This document shows, piece after piece, positions 16,726-24,598 of a stretch of DNA of 64,000 nt (positions within the stretch are counted from its first letter, which is position 1; the number at the start of each line of letters is the position of its first letter). The notes beneath the pieces were generated by a model. That model was not told the DNA's origin. It did no database searches and saw only the letters and a list, made by a program, of their open reading frames with translations. The DNA is from Dankookia rubra (GTDB lineage Bacteria; Pseudomonadota; Alphaproteobacteria; Acetobacterales; Acetobacteraceae). Made by a program: the position numbers and the translations under genes. The stretch covers positions 1-64,000 of the forward strand of contig NZ_SMSJ01000020.1 in assembly GCF_004355005.1 (NCBI RefSeq), written 5' to 3'.

Positions 16726-17790
16726 TCAGCCGATCGGCACCAGCTGGCGGCGGAAGCCGGCGGCGCAGCCCTCCCAGGAATAACGCTCGGCGTGCCGCCG
16801 CGCCGCCGCCCGCTCGCAGCCGAGCGCCGCCAATGCCGCCGCCCGCAGATCCTCGTTCACCACCCCGGCGCCAGAGCCGGGGATGACGTCGAGCGGCCCG
16901 GTGACCGGATAGGCGGCGACCGGCGTGCCGCAGGCCATCGCTTCCAGGATCACCAGGCCGAAGGTGTCGGTCCTCGAGGGGAAGACCGAGACATCCGCCC
17001 CGGCATAGCAGCGGGCGAGATCGGCGCCCTGCTGCCAGCCGGCGAAATGCGCAGCCGGGAAGCGCCGGGCAAGGGCCGCTCGCTGCGGCCCGTCGCCCAC
17101 CACTACCTTCGACCCCGGTAGGTCGAGTGCCAGGAAGGCCCCGATGTTCTTCTCGACGGCGACGCGGCCGGCATAGAGGAAGACGGGGCGCGGCAGGCCG
17201 GCCCAGGCCTCGCGCGGCTCCAGCGCGAACTGCGCGAGATCGACGCCACGGGTCCAGGGGCGGATCTTGGTGAAGCCGCGCGCGGCCAACTCGGCGCGAA
17301 GCGAGGGCGTCGCGGCGAAGGTACCGTTCCCGGCTTCATGGAAGCGGCGCAGCCAAGCCCAGGCGAAGCGCGGCGGCAGGCCGGTGCGGGCCTGGAGGTA
17401 TTCGGGGAACTTGGTGTGGAAACTGGTGGTGAAGGGCCAGCGGCGCTGCAGGCAGAGCGACCGCATCGCCATCCCGAGCGGGCCCTCGGTGGCGATATGC
17501 ACCGCGGTCGGCCGGTACGCATCGACCATCCCGCGCAGCGCGCGGGCCGGAAGCAGCGCCAGACGGATCTCCAGATAGCCCGGCATGGGCAGGGTGCGGA
17601 AGCGGTCCGGGCCGATCACCTCCACCGTGTCGCCCAGCGCCTGCAGCCGCGCGGCGACGGTCGACAGCGTGCGCACGACGCCATTCACCTGCGGCGCCCA
17701 GGCATCGGTGACGATCAGCAGCCGCAGCATCTCGGTATCGGGCAGCACCGTGGGCGCGCCTTCCGGCGCGTCGGCGAGATCGATGAACAT
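16726..17790 (-). CDS. GT4/GT1-type glycosyltransferase, Agt/MgtA-like (probable glycolipid synthase)
   Basis: The 354-residue GT-B enzyme has VNGVVRTL near the N-terminus, HIATEGPLG, TSFHTKFPEY and the C-terminal donor site PSRTDTFGLVILEAMACGTP with the E-x7-E pair. These are shared by bacterial diacylglycerol glycosyltransferases and mannosyltransferases. ATG 17790 follows GGAAGATCGCC and lies 13 bases after the stop of a PlcP-like phosphoesterase. In Agrobacterium and many marine bacteria a glycosyltransferase (Agt) next to plcP converts the diacylglycerol released by PlcP into glycolipids during phosphate starvation. By family and context the same job is inferred here; the sugar donor is unknown, and a lipopolysaccharide role remains possible. 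Confidence 0.75.
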   Translation of the reverse strand: MFIDLADAPEGAPTVLPDTEMLRLLIVTDAWAPQVNGVVRTLSTVAARLQALGDTVEVIGPDRFRTLPMPGYLEIRLALLPARALRGMVDAYRPTAVHIATEGPLGMAMRSLCLQRRWPFTTSFHTKFPEYLQARTGLPPRFAWAWLRRFHEAGNGTFAATPSLRAELAARGFTKIRPWTRGVDLAQFALEPREAWAGLPRPVFLYAGRVAVEKNIGAFLALDLPGSKVVVGDGPQRAALARRFPAAHFAGWQQGADLARCYAGADVSVFPSRTDTFGLVILEAMACGTPVAAYPVTGPLDVIPGSGAGVVNEDLRAAALAALGCERAAARRHAERYSWEGCAAGFRRQLVPIG

Positions 17791-17803
17791 GGCGATCTTC
17801 CGT

Positions 17804-18613
17804 TCAGGCCGCGGCCACGGCCGGGCTTCCGAGCCGACGCCAAACGGAAAGCCGGTTGTCCGCCGCCCAGTCCAGCAACTCGAACCGTCCGTCGGCATGC
17901 TCGACCAGCGCGGTGCAGCTTTCCACCCAGTCGCCGTCGTTCATGTACATGACGCCCTGCACCATCCGCATCTCGGCATGGTGGATGTGACCGCAGACTA
18001 CGCCGTCCAGGCCGCGCCGCCGCGCCTCCGCGGCCAGCGCCACCTCGAACCGGTCGATCGCCTTGACCGCACCCTTGACCTGACGCTTCAGCCATTGCGA
18101 CAGCGACCAATAGGGATAGCCGAGGCGGCGCCGGGCGCCATTGAAGACCCGGTTGAGCGTCAGCGCCCAGTCATAGGCCCAGTCGCCCAGATGGGCGAGG
18201 AACTTGGCATAGCGGATCACGCCGTCGAACTCGTCGCCGTGGATCACCAGGTAGCGCCGTCCGTCGGCGCCCTCATGCACCGTGTCGCGCGCCATCCGCA
18301 CTCCGGCGACCTGGAAGCCGAGACCGAGCCAATCACGGAACATCTCGTCGTGGTTACCGGGGATGTAGGTTACCGCGACGCCGCGCCGCGCCATGGTCAG
18401 GATCTCGCGCAGCACCTCGTCGAACTCGGCGGTCCAGTACCAGGACTTGCGGAGCCGCCAACCGTCGAGGATGTCGCCGACGAGGTAGAGCTGGTCGCAT
18501 TCCGTCCGCCGCAGGAAGTCGAGCAGGAAGTCCGACCGGCAGCCCCTGGTCCCGAGATGCACGTCCGAGAGGAAGATCGTGCGGTATCGGCTTTTCGGAT
18601 CGGTGGTCTGCAT
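17804..18613 (-). CDS. PlcP-like (LpxH-superfamily) metallophosphoesterase
   Basis: This 269-residue calcineurin-like phosphoesterase has all metal-site blocks: SDVHLGTRGC, GDILDGWRLRKSWYW, YIPGNHDEMFRD, IHGDEFD and GHIHHAEM. The combination TRGCRSDFLLDFL, SWYW and DWVESCTALVEHADGRFEL is the pattern I associate with alphaproteobacterial PlcP, the phospholipase C-type enzyme that turns phosphatidylcholine into diacylglycerol under phosphate limitation. Automatic pipelines often call this group UDP-2,3-diacylglucosamine diphosphatase. ATG 18613 follows AGGCAGGTGCG; longer frames upstream have no ribosome site. The next gene is an Agt-like glycosyltransferase and a diacylglycerol kinase is divergent. 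I find no convincing Pho box in 18614-18867. Confidence 0.75.
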   Translation of the reverse strand: MQTTDPKSRYRTIFLSDVHLGTRGCRSDFLLDFLRRTECDQLYLVGDILDGWRLRKSWYWTAEFDEVLREILTMARRGVAVTYIPGNHDEMFRDWLGLGFQVAGVRMARDTVHEGADGRRYLVIHGDEFDGVIRYAKFLAHLGDWAYDWALTLNRVFNGARRRLGYPYWSLSQWLKRQVKGAVKAIDRFEVALAAEARRRGLDGVVCGHIHHAEMRMVQGVMYMNDGDWVESCTALVEHADGRFELLDWAADNRLSVWRRLGSPAVAAA

Positions 18614-18867
18614 CGCACCTGCCTTCGGTGGCCGGCCTCGTCGCGGGAAGGATACCGCGCCGGGCAACCGGCCGTTGCGCGCCCTCGCAGTAACGCAGGG
18701 GAACGGCAGCGGTCGTGAATCTTGCGTGACGCGGGGCCGCAAGCGGGCGCCGGGTGAAAGATTTCATCCCGCCGCAATATCGGCGACGCGGGGCTGTCGC
18801 CGAACCTCCGCAGTGAGGTGACCCGCCCAACCCGGCAGGCACCGCCACCCCGATCGCCAGGAGCCGC

Positions 18868-19803
18868 ATGCTCATCGTCTTCAACCCTGCCGCCGGCAGC
18901 CGCCGCCGTCGCCGCCTGGCCCGCGCGCTCGGCACCCTGGCCGAGGCCGGCATCCTCGCCCGGGTGGCGGAGACGCTGCATCCCGGCCATGCGACGCTGC
19001 TGGCACGGGGTGCGGCGGGCGAGGGCATCGGGGTGGTGGTCGCGGCCGGCGGCGATGGGACGATCGCCGAAGTCGCGGCGGGCTTGGCCGGCAGCGCGGC
19101 GCGGCTCGGCATCCTGCCCTTTGGCACGGCCAACGTGCTGGCCTGGGAGCTCGGCCTGCCGCCACGCCCGGAAGCCGCGGCGGCGGTGCTGTCCGGCGGC
19201 CAGGCGCGGCGGCTCTGGCCGGGGCTGGCCCGGTTCGCCGACGGGTCGGAGCGGCTCTTCGTGCAGATGCTCGGCGCCGGCTTCGACGCGGAGGTGGTGG
19301 CGCGGCTCGACCCCGGCCTGAAGCGGAGGATCGGGCGCGGCGCCTACGTCCTGCAGGGGATGCGCGAGCTGGGACGGTACCGCTTCCCGCGCTTCAACGC
19401 CGTGCTCGACGGGCAGGCGGAGGAGGTGGTGAGCGCCATCGTCTCCAAGGGCCGGCTCTATGCCGGGCGGTACCTGCTGGCACCGGCGGCACGGCCGGGG
19501 GAGGCCGGCTTCGAGGTAGTGCTGTTCCGCGGCGGGGCAATGGGCGCACGGCTGCAGGCGGCACTCTGCGGCGCCGCGCTGCCGCTCGACCTGCTGCCGC
19601 GGATGCCAGGCGTGGAACTGCGTCGAGCGTGGCGGGTCGAGCTGCGGGACGGGCCCATGGCCGGATACGCGGCAGGGTCCATCGGCAGGACGGTCCCGGT
19701 CCAGGCGGATGGCGATCCGGCGGGAATGCTGCCGGTGATGCTGGAGAGTGCCGCGGGGCCGATCGAGGTCATGCTGCCCTGCGCACGTGTCGCAGAGCGA
19801 TAG
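18868..19803 (+). CDS. Diacylglycerol kinase/lipid kinase, DAGK-catalytic (YegS/LCB5) family
   Basis: The 311-residue cytoplasmic kinase opens with MLIVFNPAAG, has the nucleotide loop AAGGDGTIAEV (GGDGT at residues 61-65) and LGILPFGTANVLAWELG, all of the DAGK catalytic domain, followed by the beta-sandwich half. It probably phosphorylates diacylglycerol to phosphatidic acid. ATG 18868 follows CCAGGAGCCGC. It faces away from the PlcP-like gene across 254 bases, so both may share regulation. With PlcP and Agt the kinase would give a second route for released diacylglycerol. Confidence 0.85.
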   Translation: MLIVFNPAAGSRRRRRLARALGTLAEAGILARVAETLHPGHATLLARGAAGEGIGVVVAAGGDGTIAEVAAGLAGSAARLGILPFGTANVLAWELGLPPRPEAAAAVLSGGQARRLWPGLARFADGSERLFVQMLGAGFDAEVVARLDPGLKRRIGRGAYVLQGMRELGRYRFPRFNAVLDGQAEEVVSAIVSKGRLYAGRYLLAPAARPGEAGFEVVLFRGGAMGARLQAALCGAALPLDLLPRMPGVELRRAWRVELRDGPMAGYAAGSIGRTVPVQADGDPAGMLPVMLESAAGPIEVMLPCARVAER

Positions 19804-20028
19804 GGGACAATTCAATCCGCAGATTATATCACTGCTTCGACATGGAAAGCTGGCCCGCTCCAAGCCGCCTCAAGACTCAAAAACGTACTTTCGCAACAAA
19901 AACGAGGACGGCACTTCACCATTATCCTTAGAGGTTAGCAGTCACCCCCGTTCGTAGGATCTCCTCCGGCAGTATGAGATTTTCGTTTTTTAAACAATAT
20001 CAGAAACGAGAATAACACCCACGAAATC
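19804..20028. other. AT-rich intergenic stretch without a recognisable gene
   Basis: This stretch is visibly poorer in G and C than its surroundings, with runs such as CAAAAACG and GTTTTTTAAACAA. I see no open frame of conserved type, no tRNA and no clear terminator for the upstream kinase. It may hold the old promoter region of the outer-membrane pseudogene that follows, or a remnant of foreign DNA. Confidence 0.5.
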
Positions 20029-20796
20029 GGTGATAACTGGCGGCTTGCTGATGCTGGTAGCCGATGGCCCAGCCCTGGCTCGATCAGCGGTCCCTATCTC
20101 AGGGCCAGGGCCGGAGCGAATTTCCGTCAAGATTCCGGTCTGACCCTGAAGACGCCCAGTGCCGACATGGACCGGGCCATGGGTTACTGCCACCACCGGA
20201 AAGCTTGGCTTCGACGGGGCCGGCCAGGCGCCTTGGGCAGCCTCAGGCTGGGGCTTTGGCCAGGGCCTCCGGGCCGAGGTTGAATTCGGCTATCGCAGCA
20301 GCGGGGTCGGCAAGACTTCGGCCGTCGGCTACTCCGCGCATGCCCAGCTTACCGGTACGACCAGCACCTCGGCGGTAATGGCCAAAGTCTTCTACAACGT
20401 GCCTCGGCTGGGTTGGCGGCTGGGCGTGCCGGTGACGCCGCAGGTCGAACTCAGTGCCGGCTATGCCTGGTCGGCTTACGACCGGATCATGATCCGTAGC
20501 GGCAATGACGAGTCGATGACATCGGCGTCGACGGGCGCTTCGCCTGACCAAGCGATTCTCGGCCTGGACCGGGACCTCTCGAGCCTGGTGCGGAGCCTCT
20601 CGCTCTCGGCCTAGACCGCTACTTCGCCGTGCTGGACCCGCAGGTGGAACATGGCGTCCGAATCGGCCGGGCCGGCTTCCGTCACGCCAAACTCGAGATC
20701 ACCAATCACAACCACGCATTCATCATTGGGCTGCGCTATGCCTTCCGTAGCCCGGGCATGCCGTCGGCGTGCTCGCCCAATGCCGGCCGTGCCTAG
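20029..20796 (+). pseudogene. Decayed outer-membrane beta-barrel (Opa/OmpW-like porin) gene
   Basis: Pieces of one protein are spread over different frames. A GTG at 20029 opens a signal-peptide-like segment (ITGGLLMLVADGPALA). Another frame gives GPYLRARAGANFRQDSGLTL. After an extra base near 20180 a third piece reads TTGKLGFDGAG, FGYRSSGVGKTSAVGYSAH, VFYNVPRLGWRLGVPVTPQ and LSAGYAWSAYDRIMIRSG. Frames then change again (VDDIGVDGRFA, stop), ending with YFAVLDPQVEHGVRIGRAG and the barrel terminus HAFIIGLRYAF. At least three frameshifts and one stop are present, so no functional product is expected. The final TAG overlaps the stop of the opposing small gene. Confidence 0.8.
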
Positions 20797-20993
20797 GCTT
20801 GGCCACGCCCTTGGGCCTCACGGCGGAGCGCGACCGCGGTGGCGGCGAGGCCCGCGGCCAGCGAGACCGCGCCGAGCGCCGGCGCCGCGAGCAACGCCGC
20901 GGGCGCCAGCACGGCGGCGGGGCCGAGAGCCAGACCGACCGCGGCAAGCCCACCAACAGCGGCCAGGACGGCCAGGAAGCACAGGGCGATCAT
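20793..20993 (-). CDS. Small hydrophobic membrane protein (66 aa)
   Basis: ATG 20993 follows GGAGAGGTTCCGCCC, a good ribosome site, and the frame encodes two predicted membrane helices (MIALCFLAVLAAVGGLAAVG and a second one ending AGLAATAVAL) with a short basic tail (RREAQGRGQ). No family is recognised. It is alone between the pseudogene, with which it shares the CTAG stop region, and the Tim44-like gene. Coding status rests on the ribosome site and the helix pattern. Confidence 0.5.
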   Translation of the reverse strand: MIALCFLAVLAAVGGLAAVGLALGPAAVLAPAALLAAPALGAVSLAAGLAATAVALRREAQGRGQA

Positions 20994-21157
20994 GGGCGGA
21001 ACCTCTCCGGCTGACAGCGATGCGGCAGCGCGCTGCCACGATGATGCCATGATTTGGCCCAAGTCCACCCTAATTGCGAGCGCGCCGTCCGGGCCAGTAG
21101 CCCAGACGGCGCAAACGTGACCGAAATGCGGCAGTCGAAACGGCCGGAAGGTTCGGC

Positions 21158-22117
21158 TCAGCCGGTCTGCTGAATGGCCGAGAGCATCCAGGGGCCACCC
21201 TGGGTGCGAACGAAGGTCCACAGCTCCGTCGCGGTGACGCGGCGGTTCGGGTCACCCTCCACCACCGCGCCGTCACTGATCCGGCGGGTGACGTCGACCT
21301 GGGAGAAGCGCATCGCCACGGTCGCGTATTCCCGGGCACCTTCACGCCAGGCCTCAGCCAAGTCGCCCTTCTCCAGCACCACGTCGCGCGTCTCGTTGCG
21401 CCAGCCGCGGCGGGCCAGGTCGGCCAGGTCGCCGCCGAAATACTGCATCATCTCTGGCGTGGCGACTGCGCGCATCCCCTGCTCGTCCTGCCGCGACCAA
21501 GCGGCATTGACCACCTTCAGGACATTCTCGAAGGCCTGGAAATCGGCCGGGGTCAGTTGAATCGGCGCACCCGCTGGGGCGGCACCACCGCCCCCGCCGC
21601 CATAGATCGGGCGTGGGCCATGCTGGGCCTCGCGCGCCATGCCCGCGGGCATCCCGGCCAGGGCCGGCTGCTGGCGCCGGCGGAACCAAGCCATGGCAAA
21701 ACGGACCAGCAGCACCACCAGGCCGATCTGCAGCAGCAGGCCGAGGATGCTGGCGAAGCCGCTCAGGCCGCCGAACAGCCCATGGCCGAACAGCAGGCCA
21801 CCGATGCCGGCGCCGATCAGGCCGCCCATCAACCCGGCCATGAGCGGCGAGCGGGAGAAGAAGCCGCCCGCCGGGTTCGGCTGGAAGGGCCGCGAGGGCT
21901 GGGCATAGGGCGCGCCGGGCCGCGACGGCTCGGTGATCGTCCGGTCCATCTGGCGGGCCGTCCCTGGCGCCGTCTGGGTCGAGGGCGGCGGGCTATAGGT
22001 GCGGGCACCGCGGCTCCCCATCGAGGAGCCGCCGCCCGGCCGCGCATCGGCGATCGCCGGCGCGAGCGCAAGGGCCGCGGCAGCGAAGGCCGCGAGCAAG
22101 AAGGCGGGACGACGCAT
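21158..22117 (-). CDS. Tim44-like domain protein with N-terminal signal/membrane region
   Basis: The 319-residue protein has a signal segment (RRPAFLLAAFAAAALALAPA), a Gly/Ser/Pro-rich linker, a membrane region (about residues 100-150: LMAGLMGGLIGAGIGGLLFG then LGLLLQIGLVVLLVRFAMAW), and a C-terminal Tim44-like domain (about 190-319) with DFQAFENVLKVVNAAW, RDVVLEKGDLAEAW and ELWTFVRTQGGPWMLSAIQQ. Such bacterial proteins are envelope-located and of unsettled role. ATG 22117 is preferred because GGAGAG lies 10 bases upstream; ATGs at 22138 and 22141 are alternatives. It is divergent from a peptide-binding protein gene. Confidence 0.82.
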   Translation of the reverse strand: MRRPAFLLAAFAAAALALAPAIADARPGGGSSMGSRGARTYSPPPSTQTAPGTARQMDRTITEPSRPGAPYAQPSRPFQPNPAGGFFSRSPLMAGLMGGLIGAGIGGLLFGHGLFGGLSGFASILGLLLQIGLVVLLVRFAMAWFRRRQQPALAGMPAGMAREAQHGPRPIYGGGGGGAAPAGAPIQLTPADFQAFENVLKVVNAAWSRQDEQGMRAVATPEMMQYFGGDLADLARRGWRNETRDVVLEKGDLAEAWREGAREYATVAMRFSQVDVTRRISDGAVVEGDPNRRVTATELWTFVRTQGGPWMLSAIQQTG

Positions 22118-22234
22118 GGTCTGGATTCTCTCCGGCATCATGTTACTTGGCGTCCATATAGGGTGCCGCCTGGAGGATTGCGACAGGGCCGGCAAGCCTT
22201 CACCCTGCCCCCGTAGCGGCTGGGAAACAACGGG

Positions 22235-23824
22235 ATGGCGCAGGCGTGGATCAGGGCGGCGGCCCTGAGTGGGCTCCTGCTGGCGGCAGGCACCGCCGCG
22301 GCGCAAACGCCGGCCAAGGTCTTCCGGTTCGCCACCAGCACGGATGCGGCGACGCTCGACCCGCATGCGACCAACGCGCTCTTCACCTACCTGATCGTCT
22401 CCCAGGTCTATGAGCCGCTGACCCATCGCGGCGACGACCTGACGCTGCATCCCGGCCTGGCGGTGCGGTGGGAGCAGGTGGATCCCACCCGCTGGCGCTT
22501 CCATCTGCGTGACGGGGTGAAGTTCGCCGGCGGCGAGAGCTTCGGGGCGGAAGATGCCGCCTTCTCCATCGCCCGCGTCCGTGCGCCGACCAGCAATTAC
22601 GGAATCTACGTCGACACGGTCTTGGGCACCGAGGTGGTGGACCGGCTTACCCTCGACGTCATCACTCGCACGCCGGACGCCACCATCCCCGACAAAATGA
22701 GCCGCGTGCTGGTGATGGACAAAGGCTGGTCGGAGGCCAACCGGAGCGCCGCGCCGCAGAATTTCGGCCAGCGGGAGGAAACCTTCGCCAGCCGCAACAC
22801 CAACGGGACCGGCCCCTTCGTCATCGCCCGGCGGGAGGTCGACCAGCGCACGGTGATGGCCCGCAACCCGCAATGGTGGGGGATCGAGGCCAAGGCGGCG
22901 CCGGGCAACGTCACCGAGTTCCACTACGTCGTGCTGAACTCGGATCCGACGCGGGTCGCCGCCCTGCTCTCGGGCGAGGTCGACATGGTGCATGTCGTGC
23001 CCGTGCAGGACATCGAGCGCATCCGCCGCGACCCGCGGCTGCGGGTGCTGGAGGGCCAGGAGAACCGCACCGTCTTCCTGGCGATGAACCAGGAGGCCGA
23101 TGACCTGTCCTCCTCCGACATCCGCGACCGGAACCCCTTCAAGGATGTCCGCGTCCGCCAGGCCGTCGCCCATGCCATCGACGTGGAAACCCTGAAACGC
23201 CGCACGCTCCGCGGCCAGGCGGTGCCGACCGGGTCGATGTGGACGCAGTTCGTCAACGGCTGGACGGCGGAGACCGACAAGCGGCTGCCCTACGACCGCG
23301 ACCGGGCGAAGGCGCTGCTGGCCGAGGCCGGCTACCCCCTGGGCTTCGCCATCGGCTTCGACTGCCCGGTCGGCACCTATGACGAAGCCTGCCAGGCGAT
23401 CACTGCCATGCTGGCCCAGGTCGGCATCAAGGCCAGCCTGAACCTGGTGCCGAACAGCCAGTTCATCGGCCGCATCCAGCGCCGCGAAAGCCAGTTCTAT
23501 GCGCTATCCTGGGGCGTGCCGACCTTCGATGCGCTGTACACGCTGCGCGCGGTCATGGCGTCCCGCGCGTTGGGCGGCAGCGCCAGCTGGAATGCCGGCG
23601 GCTATGCCAATGCGGAATTCGACGCGCTGGTGCGCCGGGTGGAATCGGAGACCGATGCCGAGACCCGTCGCGGCCTGATCGCCCGGGCGCATGCTCTCCA
23701 CAATGCCGAGCTCGGCCACATCCCGCTCTACCACATGATGATTCCCTGGGCGGTGCGACAGGGCGTCGGCGTGACCCACCGGGCGGACAACCAGGTGCAG
23801 GTGCGGGAGATCCGGCTCGACTGA
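22235..23824 (+). CDS. Peptide/nickel-type ABC transporter substrate-binding protein (family 5)
   Basis: The 529-residue periplasmic protein has a signal peptide (ALSGLLLAAGTAAAQ) and the SBP_bac_5 layout: FRFATSTDAATLDPHATNA, WRFHLRDGVKFAGGE, NGTGPFVI, NPFKDVRVRQAVAHAIDVETL and a conserved C-terminal ELGHIPLYHMMIPWAVRQGV. It should bind an oligopeptide or similar ligand. No permease or ATPase is adjacent, so its membrane partners are elsewhere or shared. ATG 22235 is the only start that begins the signal peptide. Confidence 0.9.
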   Translation: MAQAWIRAAALSGLLLAAGTAAAQTPAKVFRFATSTDAATLDPHATNALFTYLIVSQVYEPLTHRGDDLTLHPGLAVRWEQVDPTRWRFHLRDGVKFAGGESFGAEDAAFSIARVRAPTSNYGIYVDTVLGTEVVDRLTLDVITRTPDATIPDKMSRVLVMDKGWSEANRSAAPQNFGQREETFASRNTNGTGPFVIARREVDQRTVMARNPQWWGIEAKAAPGNVTEFHYVVLNSDPTRVAALLSGEVDMVHVVPVQDIERIRRDPRLRVLEGQENRTVFLAMNQEADDLSSSDIRDRNPFKDVRVRQAVAHAIDVETLKRRTLRGQAVPTGSMWTQFVNGWTAETDKRLPYDRDRAKALLAEAGYPLGFAIGFDCPVGTYDEACQAITAMLAQVGIKASLNLVPNSQFIGRIQRRESQFYALSWGVPTFDALYTLRAVMASRALGGSASWNAGGYANAEFDALVRRVESETDAETRRGLIARAHALHNAELGHIPLYHMMIPWAVRQGVGVTHRADNQVQVREIRLD

Positions 23825-23949
23825 GCGCCGCGACCGCGCCGGCTGGTCCAAGCGCGACCGGCCTGGCAAATCCGCTACCCTGCCATTTGTCTTTTGGCGG
23901 TGGGGAGCGTCCGGTCGCAGTCTCTGATGCCCCGACAGGGGAAGCTGCC

Positions 23950-24513
23950 ATGAGGACGATCGTGCTGCTGTCAGCGACGATGTTGTCAGCAGGCCTGCTG
24001 CTGCCCGCCACGCCATCGGCGGCACAGCCGGGCAAGCAAGCCGACGAGAAGCTGATTACCAGCGCCAGGTCTGCGGGGCCGAAATCCGTTGCCCTGAACG
24101 CCACCGTGGTCGCCATGGAAGCCGACGGCACCCTGCGAACGCTGCGCCAGGGCAGGAACGGCTTCACCTGCATCCCGGACGATCCCGCCTCTCCCGGCCG
24201 CGACCCGATGTGCCTCAATACCAACGGGATGGAATGGCGGCATACCTGGATGAACAAGACGCTGCCGCCCGACAAGGTCGGGATCGTCTTCATGCTCGTC
24301 ACCGGCGGCGATGTCAGCAACACCGATCCCTTTGCCACCAAGCCGGAAGCGGGGCGGCGGTGGATCAGCACCGGGCCGCATATGATGGTGGTCGGTGGGC
24401 CGGCGGTGAATGCCACGGCCGGCTATCCCCGCACGCCCGACCCGGACCCGGGTAAGCCCTTCATGATGTGGATCGGCACACCTTACGAGCATGCGATGAT
24501 CCCGATCCGCTGA
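23950..24513 (+). CDS. Secreted protein of unknown function (187 aa)
   Basis: A signal peptide (MRTIVLLSATMLSAGLLL, ending SAAQ) precedes a mature domain of about 160 residues. Two cysteines (FTCIPD and DPMCLN, about 20 residues apart) could form a disulfide in the periplasm. Conserved-looking blocks are GRNGFTCIPD, GMEWRHTWM, GPHMMVVGGP and MMWIGTPYEHAMIPI. I do not recognise the fold. ATG 23950 is chosen over the earlier in-frame ATG at 23887 because it begins the signal peptide. A strong hairpin follows its stop, so it is probably transcribed alone. Confidence 0.75.
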   Translation: MRTIVLLSATMLSAGLLLPATPSAAQPGKQADEKLITSARSAGPKSVALNATVVAMEADGTLRTLRQGRNGFTCIPDDPASPGRDPMCLNTNGMEWRHTWMNKTLPPDKVGIVFMLVTGGDVSNTDPFATKPEAGRRWISTGPHMMVVGGPAVNATAGYPRTPDPDPGKPFMMWIGTPYEHAMIPIR

Positions 24514-24519
24514 AAGACG

Positions 24520-24538
24520 GGCGCGGCGGCGCCGCGCC
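24520..24538 (+). terminator. GC-rich hairpin after the secreted-protein gene
   Basis: GGCGCGGC (24520-24527) and GCCGCGCC (24531-24538) are exact reverse complements around a GGC loop, 6 bases after the stop at 24513. No T-run follows, so termination is plausible but not certain. Confidence 0.4.
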
Positions 24539-24598
24539 AACCGAACCCCGGCGATGGCGGCAGCGTTGGCGCGGCGCCCTCCCGGAGCCGCGCCGCCG

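Noticed and set aside
18614-18867. PhoB box expected for a PlcP-Agt module
   Set aside because: The best partial match (CTGTCGC-N4-CCTCCGC near 18798) is too poor to call; phosphate control is therefore left as inference.
19804-20160. tRNA, sRNA or insertion-sequence remnant in the AT-rich stretch
   Set aside because: No cloverleaf, no terminal inverted repeats and no transposase fragment could be found by eye.
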